From Cyanobium sp. (lineage in GTDB: Bacteria > Cyanobacteriota > Cyanobacteriia > PCC-6307 > Cyanobiaceae): a DNA stretch of 5,783 nt. Positions 1 through 4,854 of the stretch are shown here, piece after piece (position 1 is the stretch's first letter; the number at the start of each line of letters is the position of its first letter). The notes under the pieces were generated by a model. That model did not search any database. It was not told the origin of the DNA and saw nothing but the letters and a program-made list of their open reading frames with translations. The position numbers were made by a program, and so were the translations under genes. The stretch is taken from positions 1 through 5,783 of the forward strand of contig BJHC01000100.1 of assembly GCA_014191535.1 (NCBI GenBank), in the 5' to 3' direction.

Positions 1-187
1 CCGCCTCTTCGAGGGCGGTGAGTTGCTCTTCACCCATGCGCAGCTGGGCCGCCAGTTGCGCCAGCTCGAGGCCGCGGCTGCGTCGCGCCTCCCGCAGGCT
101 GCTGCCCAGTTGAACCAGGGCTGTGGTGATGCCGTTCTCCAACGTCTTCGCCGCCGCAGGGTCAGGGGTGGCCTGGCTGGCCGTCAC
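1..187 (-). CDS. Helix-turn-helix protein, RodZ-like N-terminal domain (partial, 3' end outside window)
   Basis: This is the N-terminal 62 codons of a minus-strand gene that leaves the window at position 1. The protein has a short polar leader (residues 1-20) and then a pattern typical of the HTH_25/RodZ-type Xre fold: LGSSLREARRSRGLELAQLA (27-46), followed by QLRMGEEQLTALEEA (48-62). In that family the domain begins with LGxxLRxAREARGLSLEELA and ends in a recognition helix followed by YLxALE. Members are usually either RodZ-like membrane-anchored cell-shape proteins or cytoplasmic regulators; the missing C-terminus would decide between them. I chose the GTG at 187-185 because no ATG occurs upstream before the in-frame stop at 232-230. 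There is no clear Shine-Dalgarno sequence, and a CTG at 193 or TTG at 142 cannot be excluded. The family call is fairly safe; the function is not assigned. Confidence 0.7.
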   Translation of the reverse strand, partial: MTASQATPDPAAAKTLENGITTALVQLGSSLREARRSRGLELAQLAAQLRMGEEQLTALEEA

Positions 188-283
188 GGTCAGACCAGGG
201 GCACTGTCGCGGCATTGTGCCCTGAATCTTCAGCTTTTGCCCACAGACCTGTCGCAAAACCCAAGCCTGGAGCCGGGATTGCT

Positions 284-293
284 GGAAAAATCA
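284..293 (-). terminator. T-run directly after tRNA-Val (possible 3' processing or termination site)
   Basis: Immediately after the discriminator base the minus strand reads TGATTTTTCC, a run of five T (290-286) only three bases from the acceptor stem. A tRNA stem followed by a U tract can act as a weak terminator or mark the 3' trailer. No separate hairpin is present, so this is a modest call. Confidence 0.3.
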
Positions 294-365
<72 letters not shown>

Positions 366-410
366 GCGTGCGCTGATCGCTCGCGCCCAAGGAGCTTAAA
401 ACATGGCCTC

Positions 411-437
411 CCCGGGTCCGCTCAGCGGCCCCCCGGG
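411..437 (-). terminator. Strong hairpin around the cobM stop codon (possible terminator or processing structure)
   Basis: Two self-complementary CCCGGG hexamers (411-416 and 432-437) can pair as an outer stem. CCGC (418-421) and GCGG (425-428) form an inner stem whose three-base loop (422-424) is the cobM TGA stop codon itself. On the transcribed strand the hairpin is followed nine bases later by TTTTAA (401-396), so it is not a canonical intrinsic terminator. It may attenuate, or protect the 3' end of the petC-petA-lgt-cobM transcript ahead of the tRNA. Confidence 0.4.
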
Positions 438-1189
438 CGGAACAGGTGGTCGTGGCTGGCGGAGTACAGCAGCGAGCGGGCGGTGTCGGGGGCCCGCAGG
501 GCAGGGCTCACCAGATACAGGGTGGTGCGGATCAGTTGGCGCTCCTGGGTGGCCTGGGCCATGGCGCTGAGCGGCACCACCTGCAGCCATTGATCGGGCC
601 AGCTGACGCGGTAGCCGATGGCCACCGGGGTGTCGGCCGGGTAGTGCAGCAGCAGTTCCTGTTGCACCTCCTCCACGTGGCGGGCGCTCAGATATAGGCA
701 GAGGGAGGCCTGCAGGGCCGCCAGCCGCTCCAGGGATTCCCGGTCGGGCACGCCCGTGCGGCCACCGGCCCGGCTGAGCACGATGGTTTGCACCAGCCCG
801 GGGATGGTGAGCTCGGCCCGCAGGGCCGCGGCCGTGGCCTGATAGGCGCTCAACCCCGGCACCACCTCCACCTCCACCGCGGCATCCAGCAGCCGGCAGA
901 GCTGTTCATTCAGGGCGCTGTAGAGGCAGGTGTCGCCGTCATGCAAACGCACCACGCGCTTGCCGGCGGCGACCCGATCCAGCATCAAGGCCATCACCTC
1001 CTCGAGGGTGAGGGTGCTGGTGCGGATCCGTTCGCACGCCGGGGAGGCCATGGCCGCCAGCTGGGGGTTCACCAGCGAGTCGGTCCAGATCAGCACCTCC
1101 GCCTGCTCGATGGCCCGGGCGGCCCTGAGGGTGAGCAGGTCGGGGGCGCCGGGGCCCGCCCCCACAATCCACACCTTGCCGGCGCTCAT
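422..1189 (-). CDS. cobM: Precorrin-4 C11-methyltransferase (CobM/CbiF)
   Basis: This 255-residue protein belongs to the SAM-dependent tetrapyrrole (corrin/porphyrin) methylase family. The family enzyme methylates C-11 of precorrin-4 (aerobic route) or cobalt-precorrin-4 (anaerobic route) in cobalamin synthesis, in the cytoplasm. Visible motifs are the N-terminal [20 protein letters not shown] (6-25), with the GxGPG loop at 10-14; DSLVNPQL (37-44), characteristic of CobM/Cbi[14 protein letters not shown] (81-93), matching the family's SGDPxxYGA substrate/SAM loop; [17 protein letters not shown] (97-113); and the CobM-specific [15 protein letters not shown] (129-143). The start is the ATG at 1189, which overlaps the lgt stop as ATGA; an upstream in-frame extension to 1243 reads proline/arginine-rich shadow sequence and is rejected. 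It is the last gene of the petC-petA-lgt-cobM run. The aerobic versus anaerobic route cannot be told from this gene alone. Confidence 0.93.
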   Translation of the reverse strand: MSAGKVWIVGAGPGAPDLLTLRAARAIEQAEVLIWTDSLVNPQLAAMASPACERIRTSTLTLEEVMALMLDRVAAGKRVVRLHDGDTCLYSALNEQLCRLLDAAVEVEVVPGLSAYQATAAALRAELTIPGLVQTIVLSRAGGRTGVPDRESLERLAALQASLCLYLSARHVEEVQQELLLHYPADTPVAIGYRVSWPDQWLQVVPLSAMAQATQERQLIRTTLYLVSPALRAPDTARSLLYSASHDHLFRPGGR

Positions 1190-2043
1190 GGTTGAGCCTG
1201 CCGGCTGGGGTCGGGCAGGGGCTGGTGGCGGCCGTAGAGCCAATAGAGGCCCAAGCCGCCCAGGCTGATCAACAGCAGGCTCATCAGCTGGGCCATGCGC
1301 AGGCCCCCGGCGCAGTCCGGCGGGCTGCCCAACAGGCAGAGCGGATCGATGCGCAGCCCTTCAATCCAGAGGCGGCCGGTGCTGTAGGCGATCAGATACA
1401 CGCAGCTCAGGGCTCCGGCCGGCAGGGGGATCTGGCCGCGCACGCCGCGGAAGAACAGCACCAGCAGCAGGGCGAGGACCGCGAGGTTCCACAGCGATTC
1501 GTAGAGGAAGGTGGGGTGAAAGGTGGCTTGATCGAGGAAGTCCAGCGGCCGGTTCGCGAGAGGGATGGTGAGCCTCCAGGGGAGATCGGTGGGCAGGCCG
1601 AAGGCCTCGGAGTTGAAGAAGTTGCCCCAGCGGCCGATCGCCTGGCCCAGGGCCACGGAGGGCAGCAGCACATCCAGCAGGTTCCAGAAGGGCAGCCGCC
1701 GCCAGCGGGCATAGAGGATCACCGCTGCGGTGCCCCCCAGCAGGGCTCCATGGATGGCAATGCCACCGCGCCACACCGCCAGGGCATCGAGCCAGTTGAG
1801 CTGGTACTGGCGCCATTCGAACAGCACGTAATAGAGCCGGGCCCCCACCACGGCCGCCAGCACCAGGATCGGAAGCAGGTCGGCGATCAGGGCCGGATCG
1901 ATGCCGCGCAGCTTGCCGAGCCGGGTGGCCAGCACCAGGCCCAGCAACACCGCCAGGGCGATCAGCAGCCCATACCAGCGCAGTGAAAAGGGGCCCAGCT
2001 GAAACAGCAGGGGCCCCGGGGAGGTGAACACGGCAAGCGGCAT
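1186..2043 (-). CDS. lgt: Phosphatidylglycerol-prolipoprotein diacylglyceryl transferase (Lgt)
   Basis: This is a polytopic inner-membrane enzyme of 285 residues, the usual size for Lgt. The family transfers a diacylglyceryl group from phosphatidylglycerol to the lipobox cysteine of prolipoproteins, the first step of lipoprotein maturation. The Lgt signature [13 protein letters not shown] is at 137-149; its arginine (R138) matches the essential E. coli R143. IHGALLGG, with H98, matches the E. coli H103 region, and IEGLRIDPL, with R231, matches the R239 region. About seven hydrophobic segments are seen, for example near 20-38, 53-74, 93-111, 185-199 and 252-270. I chose the ATG at 2043-2041, which shares one base with the petA stop (TGATG); a TTG codon just before it (2046) is the only alternative and adds one residue. 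The 3' end overlaps cobM by four bases. Translation is probably coupled on both sides. Confidence 0.96.
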   Translation of the reverse strand: MPLAVFTSPGPLLFQLGPFSLRWYGLLIALAVLLGLVLATRLGKLRGIDPALIADLLPILVLAAVVGARLYYVLFEWRQYQLNWLDALAVWRGGIAIHGALLGGTAAVILYARWRRLPFWNLLDVLLPSVALGQAIGRWGNFFNSEAFGLPTDLPWRLTIPLANRPLDFLDQATFHPTFLYESLWNLAVLALLLVLFFRGVRGQIPLPAGALSCVYLIAYSTGRLWIEGLRIDPLCLLGSPPDCAGGLRMAQLMSLLLISLGGLGLYWLYGRHQPLPDPSRQAQP

Positions 2044-2975
2044 CAAACGCCTTCGGCGGCCTGAACCTTCTCCACCTGCTTCTTCTTGAGCACCAGCATG
2101 ATCTGGGCCAGGGCCACGGCGGCGAAGAAGGCCAGCAGGCCGTAGATCCGGTTGGGGTTCTGCAGCACCACTTCGGCATCCAGCTGGCCAAAACCACCCA
2201 CGTTGGGATCGTTGGTGAGGGCGGCACCGGCGGCCACCGCGTCTCCCACCTGGGCGATCACGCTGGGGCCTGCGGGGATGGTGTCGTTGACGGTGGCGCC
2301 GTCGGCGGTCTTGATCACCACCACGGAAGCGCCATTTTCGCCGGCGTTGATGGCTTGCACGGTGCCGGCGGCCGACGCGGTGAACACGCCGTTGTTGCTC
2401 TTCTCACCGGTGGGGTACACCTGGCCGCGGCCACGGTTGCCGCCCACGTGCAGCTGGTACTTGCCGAAGTGGATGGCGCTGTCGGTGCCGGGGTCGGGGG
2501 AGAGGATCGGGAAGACGATCTTCTGGTGGTCATCGCCGGGCAGGGGGCCCACCAGCAGGATGTTGGGGTTCTCCTCGTTCCAGGTGGTCACGTACACACC
2601 GGCGGTCTCCTCCTTGAGCTCGTCGCTGAGGCGATCGGCCGGGGCCAGGGTGAAGCCATCGGGCAGCATCACCACGGCACCCACGTTCAGGCCGGTGGGG
2701 CTGCCGTCGCCGGCCACCTGCTGCACCTTGGTGTCGTAGGGGATCTCCACTTCCACCTTGAACACCTCATCGGGGAAGACCGCCTGGGGCAGTTCCACGT
2801 GGGTGGGCTTCTTGGCCAGGTGGCAGTTGGCGCAGGCGAGCTTGCCGGTGGCTTCGCGCGGGTAGTCGTAGTTCTGCTGCGCCCAGAAGGGATAGGCCCA
2901 GCTGGCCTGGGGGGCGAACAGCAGGGCGCCGAGGGCCAGCAGCGAGCTCAGCAGCAGGGAGAAGGGGCGACGCAT
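2043..2975 (-). CDS. petA: Cytochrome f, apocytochrome (cytochrome b6f complex)
   Basis: This is a 310-residue c-type cytochrome that passes electrons from the Rieske protein to plastocyanin or cytochrome c6 in the thylakoid lumen. Residues 1-27 are a Sec signal peptide (MRR, a hydrophobic core, then ASWA), with cleavage predicted before YPFWAQQ; mature Tyr-1 (Y28) supplies the sixth haem ligand through its amino group in this family. The haem-binding CANCH is at 48-52 (C48, C51, H52). Further family landmarks are [16 protein letters not shown] (66-81), [13 protein letters not shown] (178-190) and a single C-terminal membrane helix (about 277-296), followed by a KKKQ stromal tail. The ATG at 2975 is chosen because it begins a proper signal peptide; the open frame extending upstream overlaps petC and is an artefact. 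It starts 38 nt after the petC stop, in the standard cyanobacterial petC-petA order, and shares one base with lgt. Confidence 0.98.
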   Translation of the reverse strand: MRRPFSLLLSSLLALGALLFAPQASWAYPFWAQQNYDYPREATGKLACANCHLAKKPTHVELPQAVFPDEVFKVEVEIPYDTKVQQVAGDGSPTGLNVGAVVMLPDGFTLAPADRLSDELKEETAGVYVTTWNEENPNILLVGPLPGDDHQKIVFPILSPDPGTDSAIHFGKYQLHVGGNRGRGQVYPTGEKSNNGVFTASAAGTVQAINAGENGASVVVIKTADGATVNDTIPAGPSVIAQVGDAVAAGAALTNDPNVGGFGQLDAEVVLQNPNRIYGLLAFFAAVALAQIMLVLKKKQVEKVQAAEGV

Positions 2976-3013
2976 GGGGCGGAAGAACGAGGGGGGAACG
3001 GTCGGGGAGCTGA

Positions 3014-3562
3014 TCAGACCCACCAGGGCTTCTCGCCGGTGCGGAAATCGGTCTCGGTCCACTGGCTCAGGAAGACGTTGTCGTTCTCGACGCTCACGTG
3101 GGCCAGGGCCAGGGAGAGGGGGGCAGGGCCGCGCACCACCTTGCCGGTGGCGTCGTACTGCGAGCCGTGGCAGGGGCACATGAACTTGTTGGCCGCGGCA
3201 TTCCAGGGCACCACGCAACCCAGGTGGGTGCAGATGGCGTTGATGCCGTAGCTGCCGATGGCATCGCTGCCTTCGACGATCAGGTAGGTGGGATCACCCT
3301 TGAGGCCCTGCACCAGGTTGCGGTCGCCCTCGCGGTGGCTGCCCAGCCAGCCGCTGGCGGTGACCGCATTGCCCAGCTCATCCTTGGCGGAGGTGCCACC
3401 ACCGCCGCCGGCGGCGCGGGGGGGGATGAAGTAGTTCACCACCGGGTAGAGGGCCCCGAGCGCAACGCCCGTCACCGACCCGAAGGTCAGCAGGTTCATG
3501 AACTGGCGACGACCCATTCCGGGGACGTCACCACCTGAGGCGCTGGCAGGAACCTGGCTCAT
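3014..3562 (-). CDS. petC: Rieske iron-sulfur protein of the cytochrome b6f complex
   Basis: This is a 182-residue [2Fe-2S] protein, the usual cyanobacterial length. It accepts electrons from plastoquinol at the Qo site and passes them to cytochrome f. The N-terminus [14 protein letters not shown] (15-28) is a twin-arginine targeting motif (R18, R19) leading into an uncleaved membrane anchor (about 24-46). A flexible glycine hinge (AAGGGGGTS, 50-58) follows. The two cluster boxes are CTHLGC (111-116) and CPCHGSQYD (129-137): C111, H113, C129 and H132 bind the cluster, and C116 and C131 form the stabilising disulfide. The ATG at 3562 is supported by family-like spacing to the RR motif; longer upstream readings run through the intergenic region. 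No Shine-Dalgarno is evident. It is the first gene of the operon with petA. Being a Tat substrate, it should depend on the tatC encoded nearby. Confidence 0.98.
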   Translation of the reverse strand: MSQVPASASGGDVPGMGRRQFMNLLTFGSVTGVALGALYPVVNYFIPPRAAGGGGGTSAKDELGNAVTASGWLGSHREGDRNLVQGLKGDPTYLIVEGSDAIGSYGINAICTHLGCVVPWNAAANKFMCPCHGSQYDATGKVVRGPAPLSLALAHVSVENDNVFLSQWTETDFRTGEKPWWV

Positions 3563-3571
3563 ACGGCGCGG

Positions 3572-3584
3572 TGTGGTGACCACA
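3572..3584. promoter_or_regulatory. 13-bp perfect palindrome in the petC leader (operator-like)
   Basis: TGTGGTGACCACA has perfect 6-bp arms (TGTGGT/ACCACA) around a single central base and lies 10-22 nt upstream of the petC ATG. It resembles a dyad operator in form. It is not a canonical NtcA site (GTAN8TAC), and its half-site spacing does not match the CRP consensus. In RNA it could only form a hairpin with a very short loop, so a DNA-binding site is more likely. The binding factor is unknown. Confidence 0.35.
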
Positions 3585-3598
3585 ACAACGTGACGGCC

Positions 3599-3604
3599 AT
3601 TATG
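3599..3604 (-). promoter_or_regulatory. petC: Probable -10 box for the petC-petA-lgt-cobM operon
   Basis: The minus strand reads CATAAT here, five of six matches to TATAAT, in an otherwise GC-rich stretch. It would place transcription start near 3592 and give a leader of about 30 nt that contains the 13-bp palindrome. The sequence 17 nt further upstream (ACGGAG) is a poor -35 element, as is common in cyanobacterial promoters. Confidence 0.4.
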
Positions 3605-3638
3605 AACCTTGCCTCCACCTTCTCCGTGGCTCATCCCA

Positions 3639-3661
3639 GTTGGCTGGAGGCAGCCTGCAAC
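3639..3661 (+). promoter_or_regulatory. Leader hairpin exposing a GGAGG motif upstream of DUF3067
   Basis: GGCTG (3642-3646) pairs with CAGCC (3651-3655) around the loop GAGG (3647-3650). GTT (3639-3641) can add pairs with AAC (3659-3661) below a small bulge. The loop carries the core of a GGAGG Shine-Dalgarno motif (3646-3650) located 11 nt before an ATG at 3662. This may be a ribosome-loading or regulatory element; the pairing is read directly, the role is inferred. Confidence 0.3.
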
Positions 3662-3703
3662 ATGCTGTTGCTGTTGCCCCGTCGGAGCGCCGCGTTGTTG
3701 TGA
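3662..3703 (+). other. Possible 13-codon leader ORF overlapping the DUF3067 start
   Basis: ATG at 3662 opens a 13-codon frame, [13 protein letters not shown], whose TGA (3701-3703) overlaps the proposed GTG start of DUF3067 (3700-3702) as GTGA. The same frame is open back to an ATG at 3602, giving 33 codons. A GGAGG motif lies 11 nt before the 3662 ATG. The overlap geometry is what translational coupling uses, but the peptide resembles no family I know and could be chance. Confidence 0.25.
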
Positions 3704-4035
3704 GCACCCCCGCCGCCGCACCCCTCGCCGCCGCTGAGGTTTTGCAGATCCTGCGGCAGCGCTGGCAGGCCTCCTACGACCTGCAGCTGATCAGTCGCCG
3801 CGGGCGCTTGTACCTGCAGGTGATGTGGGCTTACCTCGAGCAGCAATCCTTCCCGCTCACGGCCACGGAGTATCAAGACAAGCTGGAGGACCTGGTGGGC
3901 ACCCTGAACGGCCTGGGGGTGGCGGAGCAGGTGCGCCAGTGGCTCACCACCACCACGGAGAAGCCGCGCTTGGGCAAGGCGATGACGTTGCCGTTGGAGC
4001 TGCCACCGGGCCGGGCCAGCGAGTTTCTGCTGTAG
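3700..4035 (+). CDS. DUF3067 family protein
   Basis: This is a small soluble protein of 111 residues with no signal peptide or membrane helix. The family-typical core is [20 protein letters not shown] (11-30), then [21 protein letters not shown] (33-53), and near the C-terminus [13 protein letters not shown] (89-101). This matches DUF3067 as I recall it from cyanobacteria; the biochemical function is not known to me. The GTG at 3700 is chosen because homologues begin shortly before the EVLQxLRQRW segment and because it overlaps the stop of a short leader frame. A TTG at 3640 would add 20 residues of non-family sequence. It is divergent from petC and convergent with tatC (9 nt between stops), alone on the plus strand. 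Its place between the Tat-dependent Rieske gene and tatC suggests a link to b6f or thylakoid protein assembly; that is inference. Confidence 0.88.
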   Translation: MSTPAAAPLAAAEVLQILRQRWQASYDLQLISRRGRLYLQVMWAYLEQQSFPLTATEYQDKLEDLVGTLNGLGVAEQVRQWLTTTTEKPRLGKAMTLPLELPPGRASEFLL

Positions 4036-4038
4036 CCG

Positions 4039-4054
4039 GCGCCCTCAGCGGCGC
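4039..4054. terminator. Small hairpin between convergent DUF3067 and tatC stops
   Basis: GCGCC (4039-4043) and GGCGC (4050-4054) can pair across a six-base loop that spans the end of tatC. The convergent genes are only 9 nt apart, so any terminator must lie inside this overlap. There is no T-run on either side, so it is a weak, possibly bidirectional structure. Confidence 0.2.
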
Positions 4055-4854
4055 TGCACCAGCCGCGCCAGGCCCACCCCCACCAGGTAGAGGGCCGTGA
4101 TCGCACCGCTGAGCAGCAGCATCGTGATCGGATCGGTGGAGGGGGTCAGCACCGCCCCCGCCAGGGCGGAGGCCAGCACCACAAAGCGCCAGGCCCCCAG
4201 CATGGTCTGGGCGCTCACCAGGCCCAGGGCCGCCAGCAGCAGCTGCAGCACCGGCAGTTGGAAGGCCAGGGCGGTGGCCACCATCAGCAGCAGCACGAAA
4301 TCCAGATAGCGCTCGATCGACCAGAGCGGCTCCACCACATCGGCCCCGTAGCTCACCAGGAAGCTCAAGGCTGCGGGCACCAGCGCCCACCAGGCAAAGG
4401 CCAGCCCCACCAGGAACAGCACCGCCGATCCCCCCACCGCCGGCGCCACCAGGCGCTGTTCGCGGCGGGTGAGGCCCGGCAGCACGAAGGCCAATCCCTC
4501 GTAGAGCACGTAGGGCAGGGCCAGGGTGAGGCCCGCGTAGCCCGCCACCTTCAGCGACACAAACAGGAATTCACCCGGGGCCAGCTGCAGGAAATGGATG
4601 CCCCGGGCCGGCACCTCCAGCAGGCGCACCAGGGGACGCACCAGCAGCAGGCAACCGGCAGCGGCGATCACCACCGCCAGCAGGCTGCGCAGGATGCGCC
4701 GCCGCAGTTCCTCGAGGTGATCCACCAGGGGCATCTCCACCTCGCCGGGGAACTGGTCGTCCCCTGGGGAGGCGGCAGCGGTGGCGGCCGGCACCCGGAT
4801 CGGGGGGGGCGGCGGCAGTGGCGTGCCGGCGGGCAGGGTGTCGGGCTCGCTCAT
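4045..4854 (-). CDS. tatC: Twin-arginine protein translocase subunit TatC
   Basis: This is a 269-residue polytopic membrane protein, the substrate-recognising core of the Tat pathway, which moves folded proteins across cytoplasmic and thylakoid membranes. The family signature EMPLVDHLEELRRRILRSL (40-58) precedes TM1 (about 54-74). Other landmarks are GLAFVLPGLTRREQR (120-134, with E132 aligning with E. coli E103), AFQLPVLQLLL (197-207) and AGAVLTPSTDP (232-242). Six hydrophobic segments lie near 54-74, 103-123, 138-162, 187-210, 222-237 and 244-263. The first 39 residues form a proline-rich tail (LPAGTPLPPPPPIRVPAA, 7-24) not seen in E. coli TatC. The ATG at 4854 overlaps the stop of the NFACT gene (ATGA), supporting both the start and coupled translation. 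A Tat substrate, petC, is encoded nearby. No tatA is in the window. Confidence 0.97.
   Translation of the reverse strand: MSEPDTLPAGTPLPPPPPIRVPAATAAASPGDDQFPGEVEMPLVDHLEELRRRILRSLLAVVIAAAGCLLLVRPLVRLLEVPARGIHFLQLAPGEFLFVSLKVAGYAGLTLALPYVLYEGLAFVLPGLTRREQRLVAPAVGGSAVLFLVGLAFAWWALVPAALSFLVSYGADVVEPLWSIERYLDFVLLLMVATALAFQLPVLQLLLAALGLVSAQTMLGAWRFVVLASALAGAVLTPSTDPITMLLLSGAITALYLVGVGLARLVQRR

Noticed and set aside
231..280. Promoter for the HTH gene in the stretch after the tRNA
   Set aside because: The CACAAT near 214-219 and scattered TTGCGA-like words do not give a convincing -35/-10 pair with correct spacing.
1192..1986. Long plus-strand open frame opposite lgt
   Set aside because: It is the antisense shadow of lgt, is low-complexity (Gln, Ala, Gly, His) and has no domain pattern. 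High GC removes stop codons on the opposite strand. The sense frame has clear Lgt motifs.
2976..3218. N-terminal extension of petA upstream of 2975
   Set aside because: The extra 81 residues overlap petC in another frame and would bury the Sec signal peptide; the ATG at 2975 starts a normal one.
2355..3251. 298-codon plus-strand frame opposite petA and petC
   Set aside because: It crosses two well-supported genes and their gap in antisense, and is Gly/Ala/His/Val-rich with no recognisable domain.
3563..3721. N-terminal extension of petC to 3721
   Set aside because: It would cross the intergenic region and push the twin-arginine motif far from the N-terminus; the 182-residue form has the family length.
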